Source: Micrococcus terreus (GTDB taxonomy: Bacteria > Actinomycetota > Actinomycetes > Actinomycetales > Micrococcaceae). From it: a stretch of DNA of 64,000 nucleotides. The stretch spans positions 1 to 64,000 of the forward strand of contig NZ_FPCG01000003.1 in NCBI RefSeq assembly GCF_900116905.1, read 5' to 3'. Positions 51,421 through 60,114 of this stretch are shown in pieces (positions within the stretch are counted from its first letter, which is position 1; each line of letters opens with the position of its first letter). Both the position numbers and the translations under genes were made by a program. The notes under the pieces were generated by a model. It ran no database searches and had not been told where the DNA came from. It saw only the letters and a program-made list of their open reading frames with translations.

Positions 51421-52425
51421 ATGAACAGGAAGTTCGCCTCACTGCTGGCCACCGCGGCCGTCACCTCTCTGGCACTGGCCGGCTGCGGCTCTGGCTCCCC
51501 CTCCGGCGGCGACACGTCACCGGCGGGTGAGAACTCGGGCGCCGCCTCCGGCGAGCTGGAGAAGGTCACCCTCGGCGTGCTGCCGATCGCCCCGTCCGTG
51601 GGCGCGTACTACGGCATCGAGAGGGGCATCTTCGAGAAGCATGGTCTGGACGTCGAGCTCTCGACCTCCAACGCCGGCGCGGCCATGCTCCCCGCCGTGG
51701 CCAACGAGCAGATCACCTTCGGCGTGGGCAATCCGCAGTCTGTGCTCAACGCCAACGACCGTGGTCTGGACATGAAGATCATCGCCGGATACTCCAACTC
51801 GCTGGGCGAGGGGGAGGACATCGCTGGCGTCGTGGCCACCAAGGACTCCGGCATCGCCGGGTGGGACGATCTGGCTGGCAAGACCGTCTCCGTCAACGCC
51901 CTCAAGACCCAGGGTGACCTGACGATCATGGAGGCTGTGGAGAAGGCCGGCGGCGACCCTGCGGCCGTGAACTTCTCTGAGATGCCCTTCCAGGACATGG
52001 AGGCCCAGCTGGAGCGCGGGAACACCGACGCCGTCTGGTTCCCTGAGCCGTTCCTGAGCCGGGCCCTGGCCGATGATGCCAACCAGTTGGTGGGCTACAA
52101 CTTCCAGGAGGCCATCCCGGGCATGCCCACCATGGTCACCTTCACCTCCGGGACGTATGCCTCCGAGAACCCGGAGGTGACCCAGAAGTTCGTGGACGCC
52201 ATGACCGAGTCCCTGGCGGCGGTCGAGGAGAACCCGGAAGAGGCCCGCGCCATGCTCACCGAGTTCATCAACCTTCCCGAGGATGCCGCCCAGAACCTGC
52301 GCATGGAGGAGCTCTCCGGCGAGATCCGCAAGGAGCAGATCGAGCAGTCCGGCCAGCTCATGGTCAAGTTCGGGTTCATCGGCAAGGGCCCGGATGTGGA
52401 GAAGCTCTACTGGGAAGGTCAGTGA
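51421..52425 (+). CDS. Second ABC substrate-binding lipoprotein, orphan
   Basis: This 334-residue lipoprotein has a signal ending LALAGC (Cys22) and an NMT1/SsuA-type binding fold: YGIERGIFEKHGLDVELSTS, DDLAGKTVSVNALKTQGD and DAVWFPEPFLSRAL. It shares the same blocks in the same order as the protein at 31037, so the two are paralogues. No permease or ATPase accompanies it; it may deliver its ligand to the importer encoded at 32313-35252. Co-location with the hydratase suggests a phenylpropanoid ligand. A perfect terminator follows. Confidence 0.82.
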   Translation: MNRKFASLLATAAVTSLALAGCGSGSPSGGDTSPAGENSGAASGELEKVTLGVLPIAPSVGAYYGIERGIFEKHGLDVELSTSNAGAAMLPAVANEQITFGVGNPQSVLNANDRGLDMKIIAGYSNSLGEGEDIAGVVATKDSGIAGWDDLAGKTVSVNALKTQGDLTIMEAVEKAGGDPAAVNFSEMPFQDMEAQLERGNTDAVWFPEPFLSRALADDANQLVGYNFQEAIPGMPTMVTFTSGTYASENPEVTQKFVDAMTESLAAVEENPEEARAMLTEFINLPEDAAQNLRMEELSGEIRKEQIEQSGQLMVKFGFIGKGPDVEKLYWEGQ

Positions 52426-52457
52426 CCCAGCCGTCCGTCAGCCGCTGAGCGTCTGAC

Positions 52458-52501
52458 GCACGATGCCTCGGAGCCCCGACTGGGGGTCCGAGGCATCGTG
52501 C
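52458..52501. terminator. Bidirectional terminator between convergent genes
   Basis: GCACGATGCCTCGGA (52458-52472) pairs perfectly over 15 bp with TCCGAGGCATCGTGC (52487-52501), with further GCCCC/GGGGG pairing inside. It lies between the binding-protein gene and the convergent marR gene, four bases beyond the latter's stop. Confidence 0.8.
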
Positions 52502-52504
52502 GGT

Positions 52505-52993
52505 CTACGGCTGGTCCCGACCCGCGGCATCCTCCGCGGTCAGGGCTCGGGTGAGGAGTCGATCCAGCTCCCGCTGCTCGGCCGCATCCAGGCCTGCCAG
52601 CAGCAGGCGATCGACCTGCACCGCAGGGCCATGCAGTTCGGTCAGGATCCCGTGGCCGGCCGTGGTGAGGGAGACGATCCGGCGCCGGCCGTCGTCGGGA
52701 TCTCTGTGCACCGTGATCAGGCCGCGGCGCCCCATCCGCCGCACCAGCTCGGTGACCGTGGCCTTGTCCAGGTGAAGCCGGGCGCCGAGCTCTGACTGAA
52801 CCAGCCCTTCCGGGGAGTGCCCCAGGCAGAGCAGCACGCCGAACTGCACGCTGGTCAGTTCGGTGGAGACCTGCTGCTGCCACAGCTGACCGTGCCGGGA
52901 GAGCAGTCGCCGCAGGGCCAGGCTGCGGAATCCGGTGACCGGTGGCAGGGCGCTCGGCTGGGGGGTGTCCAGAGTGTGGGGTGAGAGGGGCAC
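52505..52993 (-). CDS. MarR family regulator
   Basis: This 162-residue protein has a MarR HTH (LVQSELGARLHLDKATVTEL), a wing with HRDPDDGRRRIVSLTTAG, and helical flanks. It is divergent from the CoA ligase gene, with the palindrome at 53129 between them. The GTG start at 52993 is preceded by AAGGA at a six-base spacing. A longer frame to 53173 would run through the palindrome and was rejected. It is the second MarR protein in the island; either or both may bind the common TTGA-N5-TCAA sites. The word GGCCGTCGTCGGGA occurs inside the gene at 52687. Confidence 0.82.
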   Translation of the reverse strand: MPLSPHTLDTPQPSALPPVTGFRSLALRRLLSRHGQLWQQQVSTELTSVQFGVLLCLGHSPEGLVQSELGARLHLDKATVTELVRRMGRRGLITVHRDPDDGRRRIVSLTTAGHGILTELHGPAVQVDRLLLAGLDAAEQRELDRLLTRALTAEDAAGRDQP

Positions 52994-53128
52994 GATCGTC
53001 CTTGGTCTCTGACGGCGAGGGGCGGGGTGGTCTGGGTCACTCCAGGGTACGCCAAGAGTGCGTATACGAACCACCTGGGGAGTCCCCTCGGGGGCGCCCT
53101 GCCGAGCCGATCTCATGTTCCGCACAAC

Positions 53129-53159
53129 CATTGAGAATCTCAATGATCTACGACACAAT
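53129..53159 (+). promoter_or_regulatory. Promoter with perfect operator upstream of the CoA ligase gene
   Basis: CATTGAGAATCTCAATG (53129-53145) is a perfect 17-bp palindrome. TTGAGA (53131-53136) can act as the -35, with CACAAT (53154-53159) as the -10 after 17 bp. It has the same CATTGA-N5-TCAATG form as the site at 47600. Confidence 0.65.
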
Positions 53160-53227
53160 GGCAGGGCCAGCACTTGACGGTCACTCGCCGTCGACGACCG
53201 CCTGCCGCCCCGAAGGAGTCAGCACCC

Positions 53228-54787
53228 ATGATCAACCGTGGACTCGGAGACTGGATCCACCGCCGTCGGTTCACCTCGCGGGGACGCACTGCGGTCATCA
53301 GCTCCTCCGGTGAACTGACCTATGACCAGCTGGACGAGCGGATCAACCGTCTGGCCAACGCCCTGGCCGAGCGCGGGGTGCGCCCCGGGGACCGTGTGGC
53401 CTACCTGGGGGAGAACCACCCCTCGTTCCTCGAGACTCTCTTCGCCGCTGGCACACTCGGGGCGGTCTTTGTCCCGCTGAACACCCGGTTGGCACCCCCG
53501 GAGGTGGGCTTCGCCCTACAGGACTCGGGTGCGGCTGTGCTGATCGCCTCAGCCCCGCTGGAGCAGCTGGCCGTATCAGGGAGCCGCGGGGCCGACGTCG
53601 GGCATCTGCTGCTGGTGCAGGACGGGACACCGCATCCGGCTGAACGCCGCGAGGGAGACCTGGACGCGGAGGACTACGAGCAGGTGCTGACCGCGGGCTC
53701 CACGCAGCGACCTGAGGCCGAGGTGCAGCTGGAGGATCTGGCGCTGATCCTGTACACGTCCGGCACCACCGGGAACCCCAAGGGCGCCATGCTCTCGCAC
53801 GGGAACCTGACCTGGAACAGCTTCAACGTGCTCGTGGACTTCGACATCACCAGCGATGAGGTGGCGCTGATGATCGCCCCAATGTTCCACGTGGCCTCGC
53901 TGAGCATGGGTGCCCTGCCGGTGCTGCTCAAGGGTGGGACGCTGATCCTGGAACCGCGCTTCGAACCCGGACGGGTCCTGGAACTGGTCGAACGGCACCG
54001 CGTCACTGAGATGTCCGGAGTCCCCACCACCTATCAGATGCTCGCCGAGCACCCGGCCTGGGATGACGCCGATCTGTCCTCGCTGCGCACGTTGACCTGC
54101 GGCGGATCGGCCCTGCCGCTGCGAATCCTGGAGGCCTACGAGGAGCGTGGACTCTCGATCGGGATGGGCTACGGGATGACCGAGACCTCGCCCGGTGCCA
54201 CGGTGTTGCCTGCCCGCTACTCCCGGGAGAAGCAGGGCTCGGCCGGACTGCAGCACTTCCACACCCAGGTGCGTGTGGTGGACCCGATGGGCCAGGTGTG
54301 CCCGGCCGGCGAAGTGGGCGAGATCCAGGTGCAGGGACCCAATGTGATCCGCTCCTACTGGCAGCGCCCTGAGGCCACCGAGCAGTCCTTCGTGCAGGAG
54401 CCGGACGGCACGTGGCTCAAGACCGGCGACATGGGCTACTTCGACGACGACGGGGCGCTGTTCATCTCCGACCGACTCAAGGACATGATCATCTCCGGAG
54501 GGGAGAACATCTACCCTGCCCAGGTGGAGCAGGCGATCGCCCAGCTGGACGCCGTGGCCGCCGTGGCGGTGATCGGCGTCCCCGATGAGAAGTGGGGCGA
54601 GGTGGGGCGCGCGGTGGTCGTGGTGCGAGAGGGGCACGAGCTCACCGAGGAGCAGGTGCTGAGTCACCTGGACGGGACACTGGCGCGCTACAAGATCCCC
54701 AAGTCCGTGGTGTTCGTGGACGAGATGCCCCGCACGGCCTCCGGCAAGATCCGCAAGCCGGACCTGCGGAAGGCCTATGGAGGCTGA
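53228..54787 (+). CDS. Acyl-CoA synthetase (AMP-forming), probable hydroxycinnamate-CoA ligase
   Basis: This 519-residue adenylate-forming enzyme has the phosphate loop LYTSGTTGNPKGAMLSH (~173-189), GYGMTETSP, TGDMGYFDDDGALFISDRLK and the C-terminal catalytic Lys (~507) in RTASGKIRKPDLR. It activates a carboxylic acid to its CoA thioester. The neighbouring hydratase, SDR, amidohydrolase and acyl-CoA dehydrogenase, and the shared operator, point to p-coumarate-type acids (PhdA/CouL role). The acid specificity is inferred from context. The ATG at 53228 follows GAAGGAG; an upstream extension overlaps the promoter. Confidence 0.88.
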   Translation: MINRGLGDWIHRRRFTSRGRTAVISSSGELTYDQLDERINRLANALAERGVRPGDRVAYLGENHPSFLETLFAAGTLGAVFVPLNTRLAPPEVGFALQDSGAAVLIASAPLEQLAVSGSRGADVGHLLLVQDGTPHPAERREGDLDAEDYEQVLTAGSTQRPEAEVQLEDLALILYTSGTTGNPKGAMLSHGNLTWNSFNVLVDFDITSDEVALMIAPMFHVASLSMGALPVLLKGGTLILEPRFEPGRVLELVERHRVTEMSGVPTTYQMLAEHPAWDDADLSSLRTLTCGGSALPLRILEAYEERGLSIGMGYGMTETSPGATVLPARYSREKQGSAGLQHFHTQVRVVDPMGQVCPAGEVGEIQVQGPNVIRSYWQRPEATEQSFVQEPDGTWLKTGDMGYFDDDGALFISDRLKDMIISGGENIYPAQVEQAIAQLDAVAAVAVIGVPDEKWGEVGRAVVVVREGHELTEEQVLSHLDGTLARYKIPKSVVFVDEMPRTASGKIRKPDLRKAYGG

Positions 54788-54816
54788 CCGCAGTCCGACG
54801 GGCCCAGTTCAGAGGC

Positions 54817-56037
54817 TCAGAGGCGGTTCAGCGCCCCGTTGAGCACCGGTGCCAGGCGGCGCACGCCCTCCCGCAGCTGCTCACCCGGCACGAAGGAGTA
54901 GGCGAGGCGGAAGGTCGGGTGCGGGACGTCGTCGGGAGAGAAGGCCCCACCGGGGACGAACACCACGCCCTGTTCGGCGGCCTCGTGCATCAGCGGCAGC
55001 GTGTCCGCGCCCTGGGGCAGGGTGCCCCACAGGAAGAACCCGCCCTGGGGCTGGATGAAGGTGATGGCCGGGTCCAGTTCCTGGCGCAGCTGGTCCACCA
55101 GGGCGTCGGCGCGGACCTGGTACTCGGCGGTGGCGCGCTGCACGTGGCCGGTCCAGTCGCAGTGGGTGACGAAGGCGGTGGCGAGCATTTGGCTCAGGAT
55201 CGAGGCGTGGATGTACGCCGACTCTGCCGAGAGGTAGAACGCGCGCTGCAGTGCAGGCGGGCACAGCGCCCAGCCCACGCGCACGCCGGGGGAGAAGATC
55301 TTGGACATCGTGCTCAGGTAGATCACCTGGTCGCGGTGCTTCGCGGCGATCGGCGGGACCGGGTCCGCGCCGAAGGCGAGCTGGCCGTAGGGGTTGTCCT
55401 CCACGATCAGCACGCCCGCCTCACGGCAGATCTGGGCCACCTCGTCCCGGCGGTCTGCCGGCAGCAGCGCACCAGAGGGGTTGGCGAAGGAGGGGATGGT
55501 GTACAGGAACGCGATCCGGCGCCCCTCCCGGCGCAGCCGCTGCAGGGTCTCACGCAGCCCCTCCGGGATCAGCCCGTGCTCGTCGGTGGGCGTGGCCACC
55601 GCGTCCAGCTCCCAGGTGTTGAAGGTGTTCAGCGCCCCCACGAAGGAGGGGTCCTCCACCACGACGACGTCACCGGGGTTTCCGAGCATCCTCGCCGCGG
55701 TGTCGATCCCGGCCTGGGATCCCGGGGTGATGGTGACCAGGTCAGGATCAGCGTCCGGGATGCCGTCGGCTGCCATCACGGTGCAGGCCGCCTGGCGCAT
55801 CTCCGGGGTGCCTTGGCCGGTGCCGTACTGCAGGCTGACCTGGCCCTGCTGGGCGACTAGCTCCTGGGCGATCTGTCCCAGCTCGTACAGCGGAAGGTCG
55901 TCCAGCCACGGGTTGCCGCCGGCCAGGGAGATCAGCCCCGGAGTCATGGCCAGGTCGAAGACGTCACGCACGGCGGACTGGCGCACACCACGAGCACGGT
56001 CTGAAAGAAATGTTGAAGGATTCTGCACCAGCGTCAT
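54817..56037 (-). CDS. PLP-dependent aminotransferase (class I/II, 2-aminoadipate/KAT-like)
   Basis: This 406-residue fold-type I enzyme has GLISLAGGNPWLDDLP, LQYGTGQGTPEMRQA, PSFANPSGALLPADRR and the PLP Lys in YLSTMSKIFSPGVRVGW. It resembles the aminotransferase half of MocR/LysN-type proteins but carries no HTH domain. It could act on 2-aminoadipate, aromatic or branched-chain amino acids; the specificity is not readable. ATG 56037 was taken as start; a TTG at 56091 would add 18 residues and overlap the lipoprotein gene. It probably lies in one transcript behind the lipoprotein gene, 50 bp away. Confidence 0.85.
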   Translation of the reverse strand: MTLVQNPSTFLSDRARGVRQSAVRDVFDLAMTPGLISLAGGNPWLDDLPLYELGQIAQELVAQQGQVSLQYGTGQGTPEMRQAACTVMAADGIPDADPDLVTITPGSQAGIDTAARMLGNPGDVVVVEDPSFVGALNTFNTWELDAVATPTDEHGLIPEGLRETLQRLRREGRRIAFLYTIPSFANPSGALLPADRRDEVAQICREAGVLIVEDNPYGQLAFGADPVPPIAAKHRDQVIYLSTMSKIFSPGVRVGWALCPPALQRAFYLSAESAYIHASILSQMLATAFVTHCDWTGHVQRATAEYQVRADALVDQLRQELDPAITFIQPQGGFFLWGTLPQGADTLPLMHEAAEQGVVFVPGGAFSPDDVPHPTFRLAYSFVPGEQLREGVRRLAPVLNGALNRL

Positions 56038-56087
56038 GTTAGCAACGTCACTCTCAGGGGGCCAGGGTGAGCCGCCGAGACGGGTGA

Positions 56088-56915
56088 TCAAGGCCAGGGG
56101 GTGGACTCGGGGGTTGAGGCAGGTGCGGTGCCGGACGAGCCGGGCTCGGTGATCTCCCGGGAGTGGTCCTCGGCGGGATCGTGGTCGTCAGGGGCCTGCG
56201 TGGACTCGTCCAGGGGTCCGTCGGTGGAGTCGATGACGGGGTCCTCGGTGCCGCCAGCGCTGTCCGTCTCAGCTGAGGCGGAGGGGCTCGGCTCGAGGTC
56301 CGGCGTGGTGATCTCTGGCCCCAACTCGAAGGGGGACAGTCCCAGGTGCTCGTCCAGGTCCACACCGTTGAGGAGGATCTCAGTGTCCTGCACGCCGGAG
56401 GCGTCTGCGGCGGTGCTGTGCAGCTGGGCGCGGATCCGGTAGGACTCGCACTCACTCCGAGTGGTCAGCTCGCCGGTCAGCCGCACGGTGACCGTGTCCC
56501 CCTGGACGTCCAGTCCCTCCAGCTCGAGGTCCTCGTTGGAGAAGGCCAGCGAGTTGGTCAGGGCCGGGTCGCCGTGGCTGTAGTACTCATCGTGGATCAG
56601 GTACTCCAGCGCCGTGGTGGCCACGTCCTCGGTCTTCACGGGGACGGACTGGCGCCGGATGAGCAGGTCCCCGCAGGCCACCTCGTGACCGGTGGTGGCG
56701 GGTGGGAAGTTCCCCTGGATGCCCACGAAGTACAGCGGCACCTGGGTGAAGCCGTCCAGGGAGTTCTCCGGCAGGGAGTAGCCGGATTCGGAGGCGGAGG
56801 GGCTGGAGGTGTCCGGCTCCACCATGCACCCCGCCAGGGACAGGGCGAACACCGCTGCAAGGCCGGCCCCGGCGAGGCGGGGCAGGGCTCGGCGGTCCCG
56901 CGGGGAGTCAGGCAT
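56088..56915 (-). CDS. Lipoprotein with GerMN-like domain
   Basis: This 275-residue lipoprotein has a signal ending ALSLAGC (Cys30). A domain (~45-190) follows with a GerMN-like layout: CGDLLIRRQSVPVK, then NEDLELEGLDVQGDTVTVRL and a second half with SYRIRAQLHSTAADASG. The last ~85 residues are acidic and Ser/Thr/Pro-rich, so probably disordered. The core matches the protein at 60115 (shared ..GDTVTV.LTG.LT..). It is anchored on the outside of the cell; function unknown. The start at 56915 gives the correct signal peptide; the frame upstream runs into a terminator hairpin. Confidence 0.65.
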   Translation of the reverse strand: MPDSPRDRRALPRLAGAGLAAVFALSLAGCMVEPDTSSPSASESGYSLPENSLDGFTQVPLYFVGIQGNFPPATTGHEVACGDLLIRRQSVPVKTEDVATTALEYLIHDEYYSHGDPALTNSLAFSNEDLELEGLDVQGDTVTVRLTGELTTRSECESYRIRAQLHSTAADASGVQDTEILLNGVDLDEHLGLSPFELGPEITTPDLEPSPSASAETDSAGGTEDPVIDSTDGPLDESTQAPDDHDPAEDHSREITEPGSSGTAPASTPESTPWP

Positions 56916-56980
56916 GGGGTTCAGTCTACTGAAGGACGGCCGGTGCCCGGTCGGTGGTTGCACGGGCTGAAGAAGAAGAC

Positions 56981-57013
56981 GGCCGGGGCCCAAGAACGGG
57001 GTGGGCCCCGGCC
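56981..57013 (-). terminator. Leftward terminator hairpin upstream of the lipoprotein gene
   Basis: GGCCGGGGCCCA and TGGGCCCCGGCC form a perfect 12-bp stem. Read on the minus strand it is followed by GTCTTCTTCTTC, a T-rich tail, so it would end a leftward transcript arising between 57014 and 57405. No gene lies there, so it may be an attenuator or the end of a small RNA. Confidence 0.6.
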
Positions 57014-57405
57014 TATCTGGCGGCCATCCGATCCTGGAGGGGGGGTCATGTGGATCGGTATTCACGCCAGACTCTGGCCCGCAGCACTGCGCTGCGGAAG
57101 TCTGTGACAGTCACGGCAAGAAGGCGGTCTCCACCCCTCGCTTCGACCACGATTGCTTGAATCATTCACCAATTTTGGGGTCGGTGTCAAATGGGTCGTG
57201 CGACGACGCCGTCGACTCGACACCTTAGGCCCTGTGACCCCTCGATGTGAAGATGTTTCTTCAGGGAGTCGCCGTGACCTCAGGCCGGCGCTGCTGCAAC
57301 GCCGGTGCAGCGGCGAGGCCGCTGAGGTGACCTGATCTGTCAGGCGGGGGCCGTCGTCGTGACACTGATGGTCGGTGGTGCCACAGGAGCACTAGGCTGG
57401 AGCGC
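57014..57405. other. 392-bp divergent intergenic region with hairpins; no ORF seen
   Basis: The region includes a long hairpin at 57068-57104 (outer CAGACT/AGTCTG, inner CCGCAGC/GCTGCGG) and a GGTGTC/GACACC inverted pair near 57184-57223. There is an AT-richer patch around 57149-57178. No tRNA cloverleaf or protein frame is convincing. It could encode a structured small RNA on the minus strand ending at the terminator above. Confidence 0.35.
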
Positions 57406-58251
57406 ATGCCCCTTCGCAACCAACGTGCCGCCGCCCTGCCCGCCAAGCTCAGCCGGACCTGGCTGCTGGTGAACGGTGCCAAGCCGGAGGACTTCGCCCC
57501 GGGGCTGGCCTCGGAGGCGGACTCGGTGATCATCGATCTGGAGGCCTCGGTCCCGGACGAGAAGAAGGACGCCGCGCGCGGTCACGTGGTGGACGCGCTC
57601 GACGGCGGCATGACGGCCTGGGTGCGCATCAGCGGGATCGAGACCGAGGACTGGGAGAAGGACCTCGAGGCGCTCTCCGGGCTCAAGGGCCTGCGCGGGG
57701 TGATGCTCGCGATGACCGAGAAGCCTGAGCAGGTCACCTACACGGCCATGCGCCTGCGTGCAGGCACCCCGGTGCTCGCTCTGCTGGAGACCGCGCTGGG
57801 CCTGGAGAACGCCACCCAGGTGGCCATGGCCCCGGGCACCTTCCGGCTGGCCTTCGGCACCAACGACTTCCGCAAGGACGTGGGCGTCTCGGACGACCCC
57901 ATGGCCATGGCCTACGCCCGCTCGCGCCTGGTGATCGCCTCGCGTGTGGGCAAGCTGCCCGGCGCGATCGACGGTCCCCCCGGTGCCGCCGATGACGATC
58001 AGGCCGTGATCGAGTCCTCGCAGGTGACCGCTTCCATGGGCATGACCGGGCGGCTGTGCCTGAACCGCAACCAGGTGGACTTGATCAACCGTCAGCTGGC
58101 GCCTTCGGACGACGAGCTGACCTGGGCCCAGGAGATGCTCGAGGCGCACGCCGCCGGAGCATCCGTGGGCGACGGCTCCTACCTGCCGCGCCTGGCGCGC
58201 GCGCAGAAGATCGCCGACCTCGCCGACTCCTACGGACTCTGGAACGCCTGA
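57406..58251 (+). CDS. HpcH/HpaI aldolase / citrate lyase beta-like (CitE-like) protein
   Basis: This 281-residue TIM-barrel lyase has SRTWLLVNGAKPEDF at the N-terminus, the metal/substrate block ADSVIIDLEASVPDEKK, and LALLETALGLENA with its conserved Glu. Relatives cleave or form C-C bonds of acyl-CoA or oxo acids; stand-alone CitE-like enzymes often act on malyl-CoA or citramalyl-CoA. No CitD/CitF partners are present, so it is not part of a citrate lyase. It precedes pdxST by ~160 bp on the same strand but has no known link to B6 synthesis. The family call is good and the substrate is unknown. Confidence 0.8.
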   Translation: MPLRNQRAAALPAKLSRTWLLVNGAKPEDFAPGLASEADSVIIDLEASVPDEKKDAARGHVVDALDGGMTAWVRISGIETEDWEKDLEALSGLKGLRGVMLAMTEKPEQVTYTAMRLRAGTPVLALLETALGLENATQVAMAPGTFRLAFGTNDFRKDVGVSDDPMAMAYARSRLVIASRVGKLPGAIDGPPGAADDDQAVIESSQVTASMGMTGRLCLNRNQVDLINRQLAPSDDELTWAQEMLEAHAAGASVGDGSYLPRLARAQKIADLADSYGLWNA

Positions 58252-58413
58252 TCCTCGCGGTGTCCTGAGGTGGCGCTGAGCGGTGCGCATGACGCGAGCG
58301 TGACCTGAATCTCCTGAGCATCTCGGCGGCGAAGTAGACTGCCCACGGTGCCCTTGTGCGGGCGCCCGACTCCCTGCTCCACACGAGTGGAGACCCCTTC
58401 GCTGCGCTAGGAC

Positions 58414-59358
58414 ATGATGACGCCTTCGGACATCTCCCAGAACCTGAACGAGAACCAGAGCACCGGTAAGGGTCAGCCCGCCACCGGCACCTCGCGCGTG
58501 AAGCGCGGTCTGGCGGACATGCTCAAGGGCGGGGTGATCATGGACGTGGTCACCGCCGACCAGGCCAAGATCGCCGAGGACGCCGGTGCCGTGGCCGTGA
58601 TGGCTCTGGAGCGCGTCCCCGCTGACATCCGCGCGCAGGGCGGCGTGGCCCGCATGTCCGATCCCGACCTGATCGATGGGATCGTGGAGGCGGTCTCCAT
58701 CCCGGTGATGGCCAAGGCCCGCATCGGCCACTTCGTGGAGGCCCAGGTGCTGGAGGCCCTCCAGGTCGACTACATCGACGAGTCCGAGGTGCTCTCCCCG
58801 GCGGACTACGTGAACCACATCGACAAGTGGGACTTGCAGGTGCCCTTCGTCTGCGGTGCCACCAACCTGGGTGAGGCCCTGCGCCGGATCACCGAGGGTG
58901 CGGCGATGATCCGCTCCAAGGGCGAGGCCGGCACCGGGGACGTCTCCGAGGCGGTCAAGCACATCCGCACCATCCGGGGTGAGATCGCCAAGCTGTCTTC
59001 GCTGAGCAAGGACGAGCTGTACGTGGCGGCCAAGGAGCTGCAGGCACCCTACGAGCTGGTGGCCGAGGTCGCCCGCGAGGGCCGTCTGCCGGTGGTGCTG
59101 TTCACCGCCGGCGGTGTGGCCACCCCCGCCGATGCCGCCCTGATGATGCAGCTCGGCGCGGACGGGGTCTTCGTGGGCTCGGGCATCTTCAAGTCCGGCA
59201 ACCCGGAGGCGCGAGCGGCGGCGATCGTGAAGGCGACGGCGCAGTATCAGGATGCCGCTGCCGTGGCCGAGGCCTCCCGTGGGCTGGGCGAGGCCATGGT
59301 CGGCATCAACGTCGCCGATCTTCCTGCACCGCACCGCCTGGCCGACCGCGGCTGGTGA
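58414..59358 (+). CDS. pdxS: Pyridoxal 5'-phosphate synthase subunit PdxS
   Basis: This 314-residue lyase forms PLP from ribose 5-phosphate, glyceraldehyde 3-phosphate and ammonia. The family motifs are clear: [20 protein letters not shown], the Schiff-base Lys101 in [15 protein letters not shown], and [14 protein letters not shown]. The N-terminal ~25 residues are an extra polar leader. The start has two adjacent ATGs (58414 and 58417). It forms a 12+12 complex with the glutaminase PdxT encoded 31 bp downstream. Confidence 0.95.
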   Translation: MMTPSDISQNLNENQSTGKGQPATGTSRVKRGLADMLKGGVIMDVVTADQAKIAEDAGAVAVMALERVPADIRAQGGVARMSDPDLIDGIVEAVSIPVMAKARIGHFVEAQVLEALQVDYIDESEVLSPADYVNHIDKWDLQVPFVCGATNLGEALRRITEGAAMIRSKGEAGTGDVSEAVKHIRTIRGEIAKLSSLSKDELYVAAKELQAPYELVAEVAREGRLPVVLFTAGGVATPADAALMMQLGADGVFVGSGIFKSGNPEARAAAIVKATAQYQDAAAVAEASRGLGEAMVGINVADLPAPHRLADRGW

Positions 59359-59389
59359 CCCTCCCTCGCCTGCGGAACGGGCAGCCCCG

Positions 59390-60076
59390 GTGAGCCGAGA
59401 GACTGACGGGCCGGCCGTCGTCGGGATTCTGGCCCTGCAGGGGGACGTGCGCGAGCATGCCCAGGTGCTGACCGCCCTGGGCGCGCGCGTGCGTGAGGTG
59501 CGTGCTGCGGCGGATCTGGACGGGCTGGACGGTCTGGTGCTGCCCGGCGGTGAGTCCTCGGTGATCGAGAAGCTTGCGCGGATGCTGGGGGTCGCGGCGG
59601 CCGTCCAGGCGGCGGTGCGTGGTGGGCTGCCGGTCTATGGGACCTGCGCGGGGATGATCCTGCTGGCGGACCGGATCGCGAACCCGATCACGGGGCAGGG
59701 CAGCTTCGGTGGACTGGATGTGACGGTGGCGCGCAATGCGTTCGGCTCCCAGGTGCGCTCCTTCGAGACGGAGCTGTCCGTGCCGCAGGTGAGTGCTGAC
59801 CCAGTGCATGCGGTGTTCATCCGGGCGCCGGCTGTGCTGCGGGTGGGTGAGGGGGTACAGGTGCTCGCCTCGGTTCCCGCGGCGCGCCTGGAGGATCCCT
59901 CTCTGCTTCCCGACGGCGGCTTCCTGGCCTCGAGCGGTCAGGTTCCGGTGGCGGTGCGGCAGGGGAGTCTGCTGGCCACGAGCTTCCATCCCGAGGTCAC
60001 GGGGGACTGGTCGTTCCACCGCTGGTTCCTGGAGTGGCTGGTGCTGCCGGCGCGAGGCGCTCGGCTCTCGAGGTGA
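59390..60076 (+). CDS. pdxT: Pyridoxal 5'-phosphate synthase glutaminase subunit PdxT
   Basis: This 228-residue class I glutamine amidotransferase supplies ammonia to PdxS. The triad is Cys86 in VYGTCAGMILLAD and His200/Glu202 in TSFHPEVTGDWSFH. The family opening VVGILALQGDVREHAQVL and LPGGESSVIEKL are intact. The GTG start at 59390 is the first start before the conserved N-terminus and lies after the pdxS stop. The word GGCCGTCGTCGGGA is embedded at 59413-59426, encoding part of the conserved AVVGI segment. Confidence 0.95.
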   Translation: MSRETDGPAVVGILALQGDVREHAQVLTALGARVREVRAAADLDGLDGLVLPGGESSVIEKLARMLGVAAAVQAAVRGGLPVYGTCAGMILLADRIANPITGQGSFGGLDVTVARNAFGSQVRSFETELSVPQVSADPVHAVFIRAPAVLRVGEGVQVLASVPAARLEDPSLLPDGGFLASSGQVPVAVRQGSLLATSFHPEVTGDWSFHRWFLEWLVLPARGARLSR

Positions 60077-60114
60077 GCTGATCTTGAGGTGAGCGGACGG
60101 ACGCGCCGCTCGGG

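Noticed and set aside
57014-57405. tRNA or SRP RNA gene in the divergent gap
   Set aside because: No cloverleaf, no T-arm consensus and no SRP GGAAGGAAGCAG-like loop could be found.
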